This document shows, in pieces, positions 34,069 to 42,742 of a stretch of DNA of 64,000 nt. The translations under genes and the position numbers were made by a program. Within the stretch, counting starts at the first letter, position 1; every line of letters starts with the position of its first letter. The DNA lies in assembly GCF_000423885.1 (NCBI RefSeq), contig NZ_AUIV01000007.1, positions 62,001 through 126,000 on the forward strand, written 5' to 3'. Origin of the DNA: Thermomonas fusca DSM 15424 (GTDB lineage Bacteria; Pseudomonadota; Gammaproteobacteria; Xanthomonadales; Xanthomonadaceae). The notes beneath the pieces were generated by a model, which ran no database searches, was not told where the DNA came from, and saw only the letters and a program-made list of their open reading frames with translations.

Positions 34069-34932
34069 ATGGCAGGCGGACGCGAAATCAAAACCAAGAT
34101 CAAGAGCGTGCAGAACACCCGCAAGGTGACGCGCGCGCTCGAAATGGTCTCGGCCTCCAAGATCCGCAAGGCGCAGGAACGGATGAAGGCCTCGCGCCCG
34201 TACGCGCGGGCGATGAAGCAGCTGATCGGCCACCTGGCGCAGGCCAATACCGACTACCGCCATCCGTACCTGGTGCAGCGCGAGAACGTGAAGCGCGTCG
34301 GCTACATCGTGGTGTCGTCGGACCGCGGCCTGGCCGGCGGCCTGAACAACAACATGTTCCGCAAGCTGCTGGTCGAGTTCCGCGCGCTGCAGGAACAGGG
34401 CATCGAAGTCGACGTGGTCACCATCGGCCAGAAGGCCTCGGTGTTCTTCCGCCGGATCAAGGTCGGCATGCTGGGCTCGGTGACCCATCTCGGCGACGCG
34501 CCGAAGCTGGAGCAGCTGATCGGCGTGGTCAAGGTGATGCTGGACGCCTACACCGACGGCAAGGTCGACAAGGTGTTCCTGGCGTACAACGACTTCGTCA
34601 ACACCATGACCCAGAAGGCCACCTTCGACCAGCTGCTGCCGCTGCCGCCGGCGGAAACGCAGATGGCCAAGCACGAGTGGGACTACATCTACGAGCCGGA
34701 CGCCGAATCCGTGCTGGAGCACGTGCTGACCCGTTACATCGAGTCGCTGGTGTACCAGGCGGTGATGGAGAACGTCGCTTCCGAGCATGCCGCGCGCATG
34801 GTCGCGATGAAGGCCGCGAGCGACAACGCCAGCAAGCTGATCGACACCCTGAACCTCGTCTACAACAAGGCGCGCCAGGCGGCGATCACCCAGGAAATTT
34901 CCGAGATCGTCGGCGGCGCCGCCGCGGTTTGA
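34069..34932 (+). CDS. atpG: ATP synthase F1 subunit gamma
   Basis: Central rotor shaft of 287 residues. The N-terminal helix (GREIKTKIKSVQNTRKVTRA, then LEMVSASKIRKAQ) and the C-terminal helix (MVAMKAASDNASKLIDTLNL, then NKARQAAITQEISEIVGGAA) are the conserved coiled coil. The middle SSDRGLAGGLNNNMF is typical. REP-like elements flank it on both sides. Confidence 0.97.
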   Translation: MAGGREIKTKIKSVQNTRKVTRALEMVSASKIRKAQERMKASRPYARAMKQLIGHLAQANTDYRHPYLVQRENVKRVGYIVVSSDRGLAGGLNNNMFRKLLVEFRALQEQGIEVDVVTIGQKASVFFRRIKVGMLGSVTHLGDAPKLEQLIGVVKVMLDAYTDGKVDKVFLAYNDFVNTMTQKATFDQLLPLPPAETQMAKHEWDYIYEPDAESVLEHVLTRYIESLVYQAVMENVASEHAARMVAMKAASDNASKLIDTLNLVYNKARQAAITQEISEIVGGAAAV

Positions 34933-34942
34933 AACCAATTCC

Positions 34943-34999
34943 TGTAGGAGCGGCCTGCGCCGCGACCGGGAAAAGTTCGCGGCTGTGGCCGCTCCTACA
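34943..34999. repeat. REP-like repeat pair in the atpG-atpD gap
   Basis: TGTAGGAGCGGCCTGCGCCG begins at 34943 and GCGGCTGTGGCCGCTCCTACA ends at 34999 in opposite orientation, giving outer arms TGTAGGAGCGGC/GCCGCTCCTACA in perfect complementarity around a small inner loop. Same family as the element 940 bases upstream. Confidence 0.75.
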
Positions 35000-35031
35000 A
35001 AGCAGCATCAGAGAGTCTTGAGGAAACAACC

Positions 35032-36438
35032 ATGAGCAACCAGGGCAAGGTCGTACAGATCATCGGCGCGGTCGTCGACGTCGAATTCCCGCGCGAGAGC
35101 GTGCCGAGGGTGTACGACGCGCTGAAGGTGCAGAACACTGCCATCACGCTGGAAGTGCAGCAGCAGCTGGGCGACGGCGTGGTGCGCACGATCGCCCTCG
35201 GCTCGACCGACGGCCTGAAGCGCAACCTGATTGCCGAGAACACCGGCCGCGCGATCTCGGTGCCGGTCGGCATCGGCACGCTGGGCCGCATCATGGACGT
35301 GCTGGGCAACCCGATCGACGAAGCCGGTCCGGTGCAGGCCGACACCACGTGGGAAATCCACCGTGCCGCGCCGTCGTACGAAGACCAGGCCTCGACCACC
35401 GAGCTGCTGGAAACCGGCATCAAGGTGATCGACCTGATGTGCCCGTTCGCCAAGGGCGGCAAGGTCGGCCTGTTCGGCGGCGCCGGCGTGGGCAAGACCG
35501 TCAACATGATGGAACTGATCAACAACATCGCAACCGAACACAGCGGCCTGTCGGTGTTCGCCGGCGTGGGCGAGCGCACCCGCGAAGGCAACGACTTCTA
35601 CCACGAGATGCAGGAGTCGGGCGTCGTCAACGTGCAGGAACACGCCAAGTCCAAGGTGGCGATGGTGTACGGCCAGATGAACGAGCCGCCGGGCAACCGC
35701 CTGCGCGTCGCGCTGACCGGCCTGACCATGGCCGAGTACTTCCGCGACGAAGGCCGCGACGTGCTGCTGTTCGTGGACAACATCTACCGCTACACCCTGG
35801 CCGGCACCGAAGTGTCGGCGCTGCTGGGCCGCATGCCGTCGGCGGTGGGTTACCAGCCGACCTTGGCCGAGGAAATGGGCGTTCTGCAGGAGCGCATCAC
35901 CTCGACCAAGAAGGGCTCCATCACCTCGATCCAGGCCGTGTACGTGCCCGCGGACGACCTGACCGACCCGTCGCCGGCGACCACCTTCGCCCACCTCGAC
36001 GCCACCGTCGTGCTGTCGCGCAACATCGCGTCCCTGGGCATCTACCCGGCGGTCGACCCGCTGGACTCGACCAGCCGCCAGCTGGATCCGAACGTGATCG
36101 GCAACGAGCACTACGACACCGCGCGCAAGGTCCAGGCCACGCTGCAGAAGTACAAGGAACTGAAGGACATCATCGCGATCCTGGGCATGGACGAGCTGTC
36201 CGAAGAGGACAAGCAGGCCGTGTCGCGCGCGCGCAAGATCGAGCGCTTCTTCAGCCAGCCCTTCCACGTGGCCGAAGTGTTCACCGGCTCGCCAGGCAAG
36301 TACGTGCCGCTGAAGGAAACCATCCGCGGCTTCAAGGGCATCGTCGACGGCGACTACGACCACCTGCCGGAACAGGCGTTCTACATGGTCGGCTCGATCG
36401 AAGAAGCGGTCGAGAAGGCCAAGAAGATCGCGGCTTAA
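35032..36438 (+). CDS. atpD: ATP synthase F1 subunit beta
   Basis: Catalytic subunit of 468 residues. Walker A GGAGVGKT at 149-156, the catalytic glutamate in GVGERTREGNDFYHEM, Walker B in DVLLFVDNIYRYTLAG and the DELSEEDKQ lever motif are present. IYRYT is notable, since most homologues read IFRFT. A ribosome site GAGGAA lies before ATG. It is 9 bases before atpC. Confidence 0.98.
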   Translation: MSNQGKVVQIIGAVVDVEFPRESVPRVYDALKVQNTAITLEVQQQLGDGVVRTIALGSTDGLKRNLIAENTGRAISVPVGIGTLGRIMDVLGNPIDEAGPVQADTTWEIHRAAPSYEDQASTTELLETGIKVIDLMCPFAKGGKVGLFGGAGVGKTVNMMELINNIATEHSGLSVFAGVGERTREGNDFYHEMQESGVVNVQEHAKSKVAMVYGQMNEPPGNRLRVALTGLTMAEYFRDEGRDVLLFVDNIYRYTLAGTEVSALLGRMPSAVGYQPTLAEEMGVLQERITSTKKGSITSIQAVYVPADDLTDPSPATTFAHLDATVVLSRNIASLGIYPAVDPLDSTSRQLDPNVIGNEHYDTARKVQATLQKYKELKDIIAILGMDELSEEDKQAVSRARKIERFFSQPFHVAEVFTGSPGKYVPLKETIRGFKGIVDGDYDHLPEQAFYMVGSIEEAVEKAKKIAA

Positions 36439-36447
36439 GGAATCGTC

Positions 36448-36873
36448 ATGGCATCCACCATCCGTTGCGACATCGTCAGCGCCGAAGCCGAGATCTTCCA
36501 CGGTGAAGCCGAACTGGTCGTCGCCACCGGCGAGCTGGGCGAACTGGGCATCGCGCCCAAGCACGCCCCGCTGATCACCCGCCTGAAGCCGGGCAAGGTC
36601 GTGGTGACCCTGCCGGGCGGCGAGAAGCTGGACTTCGCGATTTCCGGCGGCATGCTGGAAGTGCAGCCGACGGTGGTGACCGTGCTGGCCGACACCGCGA
36701 TCCGCGCCGACGAGATCGACGAGGCCGCGGTGCGATCCGCCAAGGAAGAAGCCGAGCGCATCATCGCCCGTCGCGGCGAGGCGATGGAAATCGCCGAAGC
36801 GCAGCAGCGCCTGGCCGAGGTCACCGCGCAGCTGCAGGCGCTGGAACGCCTGCGCAAGAACCTGCGCCACTGA
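36448..36873 (+). CDS. atpC: ATP synthase F1 subunit epsilon
   Basis: A 141-residue rotor subunit that regulates hydrolysis. The N-terminal beta sandwich includes ELGELGIAPKHAPLITRLKP and GGMLEVQPTVVTVLADTAIR; the C-terminal helical hairpin (AQQRLAEVTAQLQALERLRK) can block rotation. Last gene of the operon, followed by a strong terminator. Confidence 0.96.
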   Translation: MASTIRCDIVSAEAEIFHGEAELVVATGELGELGIAPKHAPLITRLKPGKVVVTLPGGEKLDFAISGGMLEVQPTVVTVLADTAIRADEIDEAAVRSAKEEAERIIARRGEAMEIAEAQQRLAEVTAQLQALERLRKNLRH

Positions 36874-36897
36874 TCCAGGCTTGCCGGCGGCTGAATG

Positions 36898-36932
36898 CAA
36901 AACCCCGCTTCCAGCGGGGTTTTGTTTTTTTT
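36898..36932 (+). terminator. Rho-independent terminator of the atp operon
   Basis: CAAAACCCCGCT (36898-36909) and AGCGGGGTTTTG (36913-36924) form a 12-bp perfect stem with a TCC loop, followed by eight T (36925-36932). This is the clearest intrinsic terminator in the window. Confidence 0.95.
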
Positions 36933-37015
36933 GTGCATCGGGCGCGCTGTCGTTCATGCGCCATCTCCACGCCGGTGCGATCATCATGGGCCTATGTCCC
37001 GTCGGGAGAACCACC

Positions 37016-37597
37016 ATGCGTTCCATCCGAGTTCTTGCCTGCACCCTGCTGGCCGCCGCCACGCTGGGGCTTTCCGCCTGCGCCACCGGCCCCACGGTGC
37101 GCACCGACGGCGATCCGACCGCCAGTTTCGCCCAGTACCGCACCTGGGGCTTCTACAAGCCGGTCGCGATGGAGCAGTCCGGCTACTCCAGCTGGATCTC
37201 CGAGCGCATCCGCGCCGACGTGCGCCGCGAAATGGAGGCACTTGGCTACCGCTATGTCGCCGAAGGCGGCGACTTGCTGGTCAATTTCCAGGGCGTGGTG
37301 GAAGACCGCACCGCCGTCTGGAGCATGCCGCGCACCGACTTGCAGTGGTTCTACAGCTATCGCCACCGAAGCTATGTCGCCGTGCCGTTCTGGTACGACG
37401 AAACCCAGGTGCGCAACTACCGCGAAGGCACCCTGACTGTCGACCTGGTCGACGGCAAGCGCAACCGCATGGTGTGGACGGGCGCGGCCAGCGCGCCGGC
37501 GGCAGGCAGCAAGACGCCGCCGGAAAAGCGCATGGCCGACATCGACCGCGCCATCGCTGCGATCTTCGCCAAGTATCCGCATCGGGCCACGCCGTAA
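37016..37597 (+). CDS. DUF4136 family lipoprotein
   Basis: A 193-residue lipoprotein (signal MRSIRVLACTLLAAATLGL, lipobox LSACATG). The mature part (TDGDPTASFAQYRTWGFYKP, then ISERIRADVRREMEALGY and GDLLVNFQGVVEDRT) is the DUF4136 pattern, seen in many proteobacterial envelope lipoproteins of unknown role; the end shows DRAIAAIFAKYP. GGGAGA precedes the start by 5 bases. It is 26 bases before the channel gene and may be co-transcribed. Confidence 0.82.
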   Translation: MRSIRVLACTLLAAATLGLSACATGPTVRTDGDPTASFAQYRTWGFYKPVAMEQSGYSSWISERIRADVRREMEALGYRYVAEGGDLLVNFQGVVEDRTAVWSMPRTDLQWFYSYRHRSYVAVPFWYDETQVRNYREGTLTVDLVDGKRNRMVWTGAASAPAAGSKTPPEKRMADIDRAIAAIFAKYPHRATP

Positions 37598-37623
37598 GCG
37601 CCTGAGGCAGCGGCGGCATAGCG

Positions 37624-38310
37624 ATGGGAACGGCATCCTGGCGCGCCCGGCGCTGGCGCGTCATCGCCAAGCGTCACCCGTCCGCGTTCCTGCTGGCGGC
37701 GCAGCTGCTGAGTCTGCTGGTCTATCCGCTGATGGACGACGGCAGCGGTGGGCGCCTGCTGTTCGGCGCGGTCGCGTTGGTGGTGGTGCCGCTGGCGTTG
37801 TGGGTGGTGATGCGCAGCCCGCTGATGAACTGGATCGGCTGGCTGCTGGCGATCCCCGCGATGGCGTTGACGGTGCTGGGCGTGCTGTTCGGATACGATG
37901 CACTGCTGCCGTTTTCGGCCTTGCTGGAAGCGGCGCTGTATTTCTATGCGGCAGGCGGCCTGATCGCCTACATGCTGCGGGACCACGAGGTGACGGCCGA
38001 CGAACTGTTCGCCGCGGGCGCCACCTTCACCCTGCTGGCCTGGGGTTTCGGCTACGCCTATCTGGCCTGCCAAGCCTGGAATCCGGGCAGCTTCACCGGC
38101 ATCGAGCCGGAGCGGCAGCGTCGCTGGCTCGACCTGCTGTTCTACAGCTTCAGCAACCTGTCCGCGACCGGGCTGGGCGATACGCTGCCGCTGACCGCCC
38201 CGGCGAAGGTGCTGACCATGCTGGAGCAGTTCGCCGGCGTGGGCTATATCGCCACCGTGGTGTCGCGGCTGATCGGCTTGACCATCCTCCGCCACGACCG
38301 GCGCGACTGA
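37624..38310 (+). CDS. Potassium-channel-like membrane protein
   Basis: A 228-residue protein with several N-terminal helices (about residues 20-125) and a C-terminal pore module. The pore region reads FSNLSATGLGDTLPLTAPAK, followed by the inner helix VLTMLEQFAGVGYIATVVSR. This matches the Ion_trans_2 two-helix pore, but the filter is TGLGD instead of the canonical TVGYGD, so K+ selectivity is uncertain. No RCK or cyclic-nucleotide domain. Follows the DUF4136 lipoprotein gene. Confidence 0.75.
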   Translation: MGTASWRARRWRVIAKRHPSAFLLAAQLLSLLVYPLMDDGSGGRLLFGAVALVVVPLALWVVMRSPLMNWIGWLLAIPAMALTVLGVLFGYDALLPFSALLEAALYFYAAGGLIAYMLRDHEVTADELFAAGATFTLLAWGFGYAYLACQAWNPGSFTGIEPERQRRWLDLLFYSFSNLSATGLGDTLPLTAPAKVLTMLEQFAGVGYIATVVSRLIGLTILRHDRRD

Positions 38311-38359
38311 AGTCGCGCTGGCGAACGGCGCGGCGGCGCCCGCCGTTCCGGGTGGGCAA

Positions 38360-38908
38360 TCAGAACTTCGGCTTGTCTTCGCTGGCTTGGTAGCGCGCCA
38401 TCGCCTCGACCAGGATCTGCTTGGCTTCAACGGCGCCGCCCCAGCCATCCAGCTTCACCCACTTGCCGTCTTCGAGATCCTTGTAGTGCTCGAAGAAGTG
38501 GCCGATGCGCTGCAGCCAGTGCTTGCTGACCTTTTCGATGTCGTCGATGTGGCTGTAGCCGGCGAACACCTTGTCGATCGGCACCGCGAGGATCTTCTCG
38601 TCGCTGCCGGCCTCGTCGCTCATCTTCAGCACGCCGACCGGGCGGCAGCGGATCACCGAGCCCGGCACCAGCGGCAGCGGCAGGATCACCAGCACGTCGG
38701 CCGGGTCGCCATCGCCGCAGACAGTGTAGGGCACGTAGCCGTAGTTGCACGGGTAGCGCATCGGGGTGGACAGGATGCGGTCGACGAAGATCGCGCCTGA
38801 GGCCTTGTCCACCTCGTACTTGACCGGCTCGGCGTCCTTGGGGATTTCGATGATGACGTTGATTTCTTCCGGCGGGTTCTTGCCGGTGGGGACGAGGTCC
38901 AGGCCCAT
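38360..38908 (-). CDS. ppa: Inorganic pyrophosphatase (family I)
   Basis: A 182-residue soluble enzyme hydrolysing pyrophosphate to phosphate, pulling biosynthetic reactions forward. The metal-site signature is CGDGDPADVLVI (the D-G-D-P-x-D-V-L motif), with KYEVDKASGAIFVDR and RYPCNYGYVPYT upstream and HIDDIEKVSKHW downstream. Length and start (MGLDLVPTGKNPPEEIN) are normal. Next to it lies nadE, divergently transcribed, whose reaction releases pyrophosphate. Confidence 0.96.
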   Translation of the reverse strand: MGLDLVPTGKNPPEEINVIIEIPKDAEPVKYEVDKASGAIFVDRILSTPMRYPCNYGYVPYTVCGDGDPADVLVILPLPLVPGSVIRCRPVGVLKMSDEAGSDEKILAVPIDKVFAGYSHIDDIEKVSKHWLQRIGHFFEHYKDLEDGKWVKLDGWGGAVEAKQILVEAMARYQASEDKPKF

Positions 38909-39109
38909 GTTGGTTGCTCCGACGTGCGTGCCGCACCCGGAGGGGCGCAGCGGTGGATAGAGGGGGAGGCCGGGCATTTTACCCGTTGCGCGCGGTAGCG
39001 GTGCGCAGCGGACGGCGCGCCGGGATGGAGCCTGTATCCTTGCAGCGCCCTTCGCCGACGCTTTCGCGGCGTGGCTCGGGCGGATCCGCACCGCTTCAGG
39101 ATGGTTCCG

Positions 39110-40744
39110 ATGACGCAAAACCTCCGCATCGCGATGGCGCAGTTCGATTTCCCGGTCGGAGACGTCGCCGGGAACGCGGCGCGCATCGCCGAGATGATCA
39201 CCTTCGCCCGCGACGAATACGCCGCCGACGTGGTGCTGTTCCCCGAGCTGGCGCTGTCCGGCTACCCGCCGGAAGACCTGCTGCTGCGGCCGGCGTTCCT
39301 GCGCGCCTGCGAAACCGCGATGATCGGCATCGCGGCGCAGGCGCGCGGCATCGTCGCCGTGGTCGGCTGGCCGCAGGCGGCCGGCAGCGTGGTCTACAAC
39401 GCTGCCAGTGTGCTGCGCGACGGCGCCATCGAAACGACCTACCGCAAGCGCGAACTGCCGAACTACGCGGTGTTCGACGAGCGCCGCTATTTCGACGTCG
39501 ACCCGGATCGCGAGGACTGCGTGTTCGAGGTCAACGGTGCCCGGATCGGGCTGGTGATCTGCGAGGACCTGTGGTTCCCCGAACCTGCTGCCTCCACCGT
39601 GGCCGCCGGCGCGCAGCTGGTGCTGGTGCCGAACGCCTCGCCCTATGAACACGACAAGCACGCCGAGCGCGACGCCCTGTTGGCGCAGCGCGCCAGCGAG
39701 ACCGGCGCCGCGTTCGCCTATCTGAACGTGGTGGGCGGGCAGGATGCGCTGGTGTTCGACGGTGCTTCGGTGGTGGCCGACGGCGACGGCAACGTGCATC
39801 CGGCGGCGTTGGCGTTCGAGGAACAATGGCTGGTGGTGGATTTCGATCCCGAGATGCGCCGGTTCGCCCCGCTGCAGTGGACGGTGGATGGCGACGAGAG
39901 CCGCGATGCGCTGGTCTGGCGTGCGGTAGTGCGCGGCACTCGCGATTACTGCCGCAAGAACGGCTTCGACAGGGTCTGGCTGGGGCTGTCCGGCGGCATC
40001 GATTCGGCGCTGGTGCTGGCGATCGCCGCCGATGCGCTGGGCGCGGAGAACGTCACCGCGGTCAGGATGCCGTCGCGCTACACCGCCGAGATGTCCAACG
40101 ACCTGGCGCGCGAGCAGTGTGATGCGATGGGGGTGGCGATGGTCACCCTGCCGATCGAAAAGCCCTTCCAGGGCTATCTGGAGGCGCTCGGCCAGGTGTT
40201 TGCCGGCCAACCGGTGGACATCACCGAGGAGAACTTGCAGTCGCGGGTGCGCGGCGCGCTGATGATGGCGCTGTCCAACAAATTCGGCGGGCTGCTGCTG
40301 ACCACCGGCAACAAGAGTGAGTACGCGGTGGGCTACGCGACCATCTACGGCGATATGTGCGGCGGCTATGCACCGCTCAAGGATCTGTACAAGACGGAAG
40401 TGTTCGCGCTCGCGCGCTGGCGCAATACGGTGGGCGACCGGGTCGTCCCGCAGGCGGTGATCGATCGGCCGCCATCCGCCGAACTGCGCGAGAACCAGCT
40501 CGACCAGGATTCGCTGCCGCCCTATGACGTGCTGGACGCGATCCTGCAGCGGCATGTCGACCAGGAACAGTCGCGTGCGGAAATCGTGGCTGCCGGCTTC
40601 GATGCCGCTACCGTGGACAGGGTGCTGCGGCTGGTGCGGATCGGCGAATGGAAGCGCCACCAGGCGGCGCCGGGGCCGAAGGTCAGCCGGCGCGCATTCG
40701 GCCGCGAGCGCCGCTATCCGGTCAGCAGCGGCTGGCGCGAGTAA
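39110..40744 (+). CDS. nadE: Glutamine-dependent NAD+ synthetase
   Basis: A 544-residue two-domain enzyme making NAD+ from nicotinic acid adenine dinucleotide, ATP and glutamine. The N-terminal nitrilase-like glutaminase (residues ~1-260) has the catalytic Glu in VLFPELALSGYPPEDL, the Lys in YRKRELPNY and the Cys in LVICEDLWFPE. The C-terminal synthetase has the P-loop LGLSGGIDSALVLAIAADAL. ATG 39110 is preferred (AGGAT upstream); ATG 39101 adds three residues. Confidence 0.96.
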   Translation: MTQNLRIAMAQFDFPVGDVAGNAARIAEMITFARDEYAADVVLFPELALSGYPPEDLLLRPAFLRACETAMIGIAAQARGIVAVVGWPQAAGSVVYNAASVLRDGAIETTYRKRELPNYAVFDERRYFDVDPDREDCVFEVNGARIGLVICEDLWFPEPAASTVAAGAQLVLVPNASPYEHDKHAERDALLAQRASETGAAFAYLNVVGGQDALVFDGASVVADGDGNVHPAALAFEEQWLVVDFDPEMRRFAPLQWTVDGDESRDALVWRAVVRGTRDYCRKNGFDRVWLGLSGGIDSALVLAIAADALGAENVTAVRMPSRYTAEMSNDLAREQCDAMGVAMVTLPIEKPFQGYLEALGQVFAGQPVDITEENLQSRVRGALMMALSNKFGGLLLTTGNKSEYAVGYATIYGDMCGGYAPLKDLYKTEVFALARWRNTVGDRVVPQAVIDRPPSAELRENQLDQDSLPPYDVLDAILQRHVDQEQSRAEIVAAGFDAATVDRVLRLVRIGEWKRHQAAPGPKVSRRAFGRERRYPVSSGWRE

Positions 40745-40768
40745 CCACGCTGGATCGAAAACGAAACA

Positions 40769-40786
40769 GGCCGGCGAAAGCCGGCC
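40769..40786. terminator. Hairpin between convergent nadE and bamD
   Basis: GGCCGGC (40769-40775) and GCCGGCC (40780-40786) pair around GAAA, with AAACA on the left and short T content on both outer flanks. A bidirectional terminator is likely. Confidence 0.6.
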
Positions 40787-40816
40787 CGTCCGTTTGCAAC
40801 CTGCGTTGCCGCTGGC

Positions 40817-41662
40817 TCAGCGCGATTCGCCGGTGAACGGGTTCAGGCGCTTGAGCATGCTCGGGTCCTTCGGCCAGTGGCCGGCCAGCCACGGGTGTTG
40901 CGGGTCGTTCTGCTCCAGCACGCGCCTGGCGTCCGCGGCCAACACGGCATTGCCCAGCCGCGTATAGGCTTCGCCCAGCAGCGCCACCGCGTCGTTCTGG
41001 TATTCGCTTTGCGGATAGGTTTCCAGCAGGTAGGTGGCGCGGTCGGCGGCCGAAACCCAGGCGCCGCGGCGCAGGTAGTACAGGCCGGTGTTCAGCTCGA
41101 AGCGCGCGAACTCATTGCGCAGGAACACCATGCGCTGGCGGGCGTCGGCGGTGTACTGGCTGTTGGGGTAGCGGGTGGCGACGATACTGAAGTCGTTGTA
41201 GGCCTGCAGCGGCGCGGCCAGGTCGCGGGTGCTGGTGTCGAGGTTGAACGCGCGCGCCATGAACACCGTGTTGCGCGCCATGTTGGACAGGCCGCGCAGG
41301 TAGTACAGGTAGGCGATGTTCCGGTGGGTCGGGTAGGTGCGGATGAAGCGATCGATGGTGGAGATCGCGTCTTCGTGCTTGCCGGCCTTGTAGTAGGCGT
41401 AGGCCTGCTCCATCAGCGCCTGTTCGGTGAATGGGCCGTAGGGATACTGCGCAATCAGCCGGCCGAAGACTTCGCTGGCGTTGGACCAGCGGCCCTTTTC
41501 CATGTTGTCGTGGGCGCGGTCGTAGAGCTCGCCCACCGGCAGCCCCTCGTTCTTGTTCTTGTCCTTGAACATCGTCTTGACGCTGGAGCAGCCGGTGACG
41601 GCAACCACGAGCGCGAGTACAAGGGCGGGGCGCAGCAGGACGGAACGCTGGGACATGGGCAT
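40817..41662 (-). CDS. bamD: Outer-membrane assembly lipoprotein BamD
   Basis: A 281-residue lipoprotein of the BAM complex, which inserts beta-barrel proteins into the outer membrane. The signal ends VVAVTGCSSVK (lipobox). Five TPR-like repeats follow: ELYDRAHDNMEKGRWSNASE, FTEQALMEQAYAYYKAGKH, NIAYLYYLRGLSNMA, SQYTADARQRM and NDAVALLGEAYTRLG. Start may be 41662 (MPMSQRS) or 41656 (MSQRS); neither has a clear ribosome site. Divergent from rluD, the layout found in many gammaproteobacteria. Confidence 0.93.
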   Translation of the reverse strand: MPMSQRSVLLRPALVLALVVAVTGCSSVKTMFKDKNKNEGLPVGELYDRAHDNMEKGRWSNASEVFGRLIAQYPYGPFTEQALMEQAYAYYKAGKHEDAISTIDRFIRTYPTHRNIAYLYYLRGLSNMARNTVFMARAFNLDTSTRDLAAPLQAYNDFSIVATRYPNSQYTADARQRMVFLRNEFARFELNTGLYYLRRGAWVSAADRATYLLETYPQSEYQNDAVALLGEAYTRLGNAVLAADARRVLEQNDPQHPWLAGHWPKDPSMLKRLNPFTGESR

Positions 41663-41761
41663 CGAACGGGCGCCGGGGGCATGAAGGCTGGATAATACCA
41701 GCCCCCGGCGAAGATCAAGGCCGGGCGCTTTCCGCCGGTGCCGGCGGCTTACGGAACCTTC

Positions 41762-42742
41762 ATGCATCAGACCGAACCCCGCATCGCCCTTGTTCCCGAC
41801 CACTGCGCCGGCCGTCGGCTTGACGCGGTGCTGGCGGAACTGTTCCCCGAATACTCCCGCTCGCGGCTGTCGGCCTGGATCAAGTCCGGCGACGTGGTCG
41901 TGGACGGCGCGCCGGCGCGCCCGCGCGATCCGGTCCGCGGCGGCGAAACCATCGCCCTGACCGTGGTCGAGGAGGTGCAGACCCACGCGGTGGCCGAGGA
42001 CATCCCGCTGACCGTGCTGTACGAAGACGAGCACGTCTTCGTGATCGACAAGCCGGCTGGGCTGGTGGTGCATCCGGGCGCGGGCAATCCCGCCGGCACC
42101 ATGGTGAACGCGCTGCTGCACCGCGACCCCGATCTGGACAAGCTGCCGCGCGCCGGCATCGTCCATCGCCTGGACAAGGACACCAGCGGCGTGATGGTGG
42201 TGGCCCGCACCCTCGTGGCGCATACCTCGCTGGTGGCGCAGCTGTCGGCGCGCGAGGTGCACCGGCAGTACCTGGCGGTGGTGGTGGGCGCGCTGGTGTC
42301 GGGCGGCACCGTCAACGCGGCGATCGAGCGCCATCCGCGCGACCGCCTGCGCATGGCCGTGCGCGAGGATGGCAAGGACGCGGTGACCCACTACCGCCTG
42401 CGCGAGCGCTTCCGCGCCCATACCGCGCTGGAGTGCCGGCTGGAAACCGGCCGTACCCACCAGATCCGCGTGCACATGGCGCACCTGAAGTACCCGATCC
42501 TCGGCGATCAGCTGTACGGCGGATCGCTGAAGCTGCCGAAGGGCGCTTCGGAGGAACTGATCGCGGTCCTGCGCGGCTTCAGGCGCCAGGCGCTGCATGC
42601 CGAGGTGCTGGAGTTCGCGCATCCGGTCAGCGGTGAGCCGGTGCGCTGCGAGGCGCCGCTGCCGGACGACATGCAGCAGCTCATGCGCGCGCTGCGCGAA
42701 GACGCAGCGGCGCACGCCGAGGCCGAGCGCGCGCGGCGATGA
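41762..42742 (+). CDS. rluD: 23S rRNA pseudouridine(1911/1915/1917) synthase
   Basis: A 326-residue enzyme with an N-terminal S4 domain (RRLDAVLAELFPEYSRSRLS) and a RluA-type catalytic domain. The catalytic aspartate is D138 in GIVHRLDKDTSGVMVVA. ETGRTHQIRVHMAHLKYPIL and QALHAEVLEFAHPVSGE are the later motifs. ATG 41762 matches the family; a GTG at 41738 would add eight residues. The end overlaps pgeF by 4 bases, a pairing conserved as rluD-yfiH(pgeF) in E. coli, where bamD and clpB also lie nearby. Confidence 0.95.
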   Translation: MHQTEPRIALVPDHCAGRRLDAVLAELFPEYSRSRLSAWIKSGDVVVDGAPARPRDPVRGGETIALTVVEEVQTHAVAEDIPLTVLYEDEHVFVIDKPAGLVVHPGAGNPAGTMVNALLHRDPDLDKLPRAGIVHRLDKDTSGVMVVARTLVAHTSLVAQLSAREVHRQYLAVVVGALVSGGTVNAAIERHPRDRLRMAVREDGKDAVTHYRLRERFRAHTALECRLETGRTHQIRVHMAHLKYPILGDQLYGGSLKLPKGASEELIAVLRGFRRQALHAEVLEFAHPVSGEPVRCEAPLPDDMQQLMRALREDAAAHAEAERARR

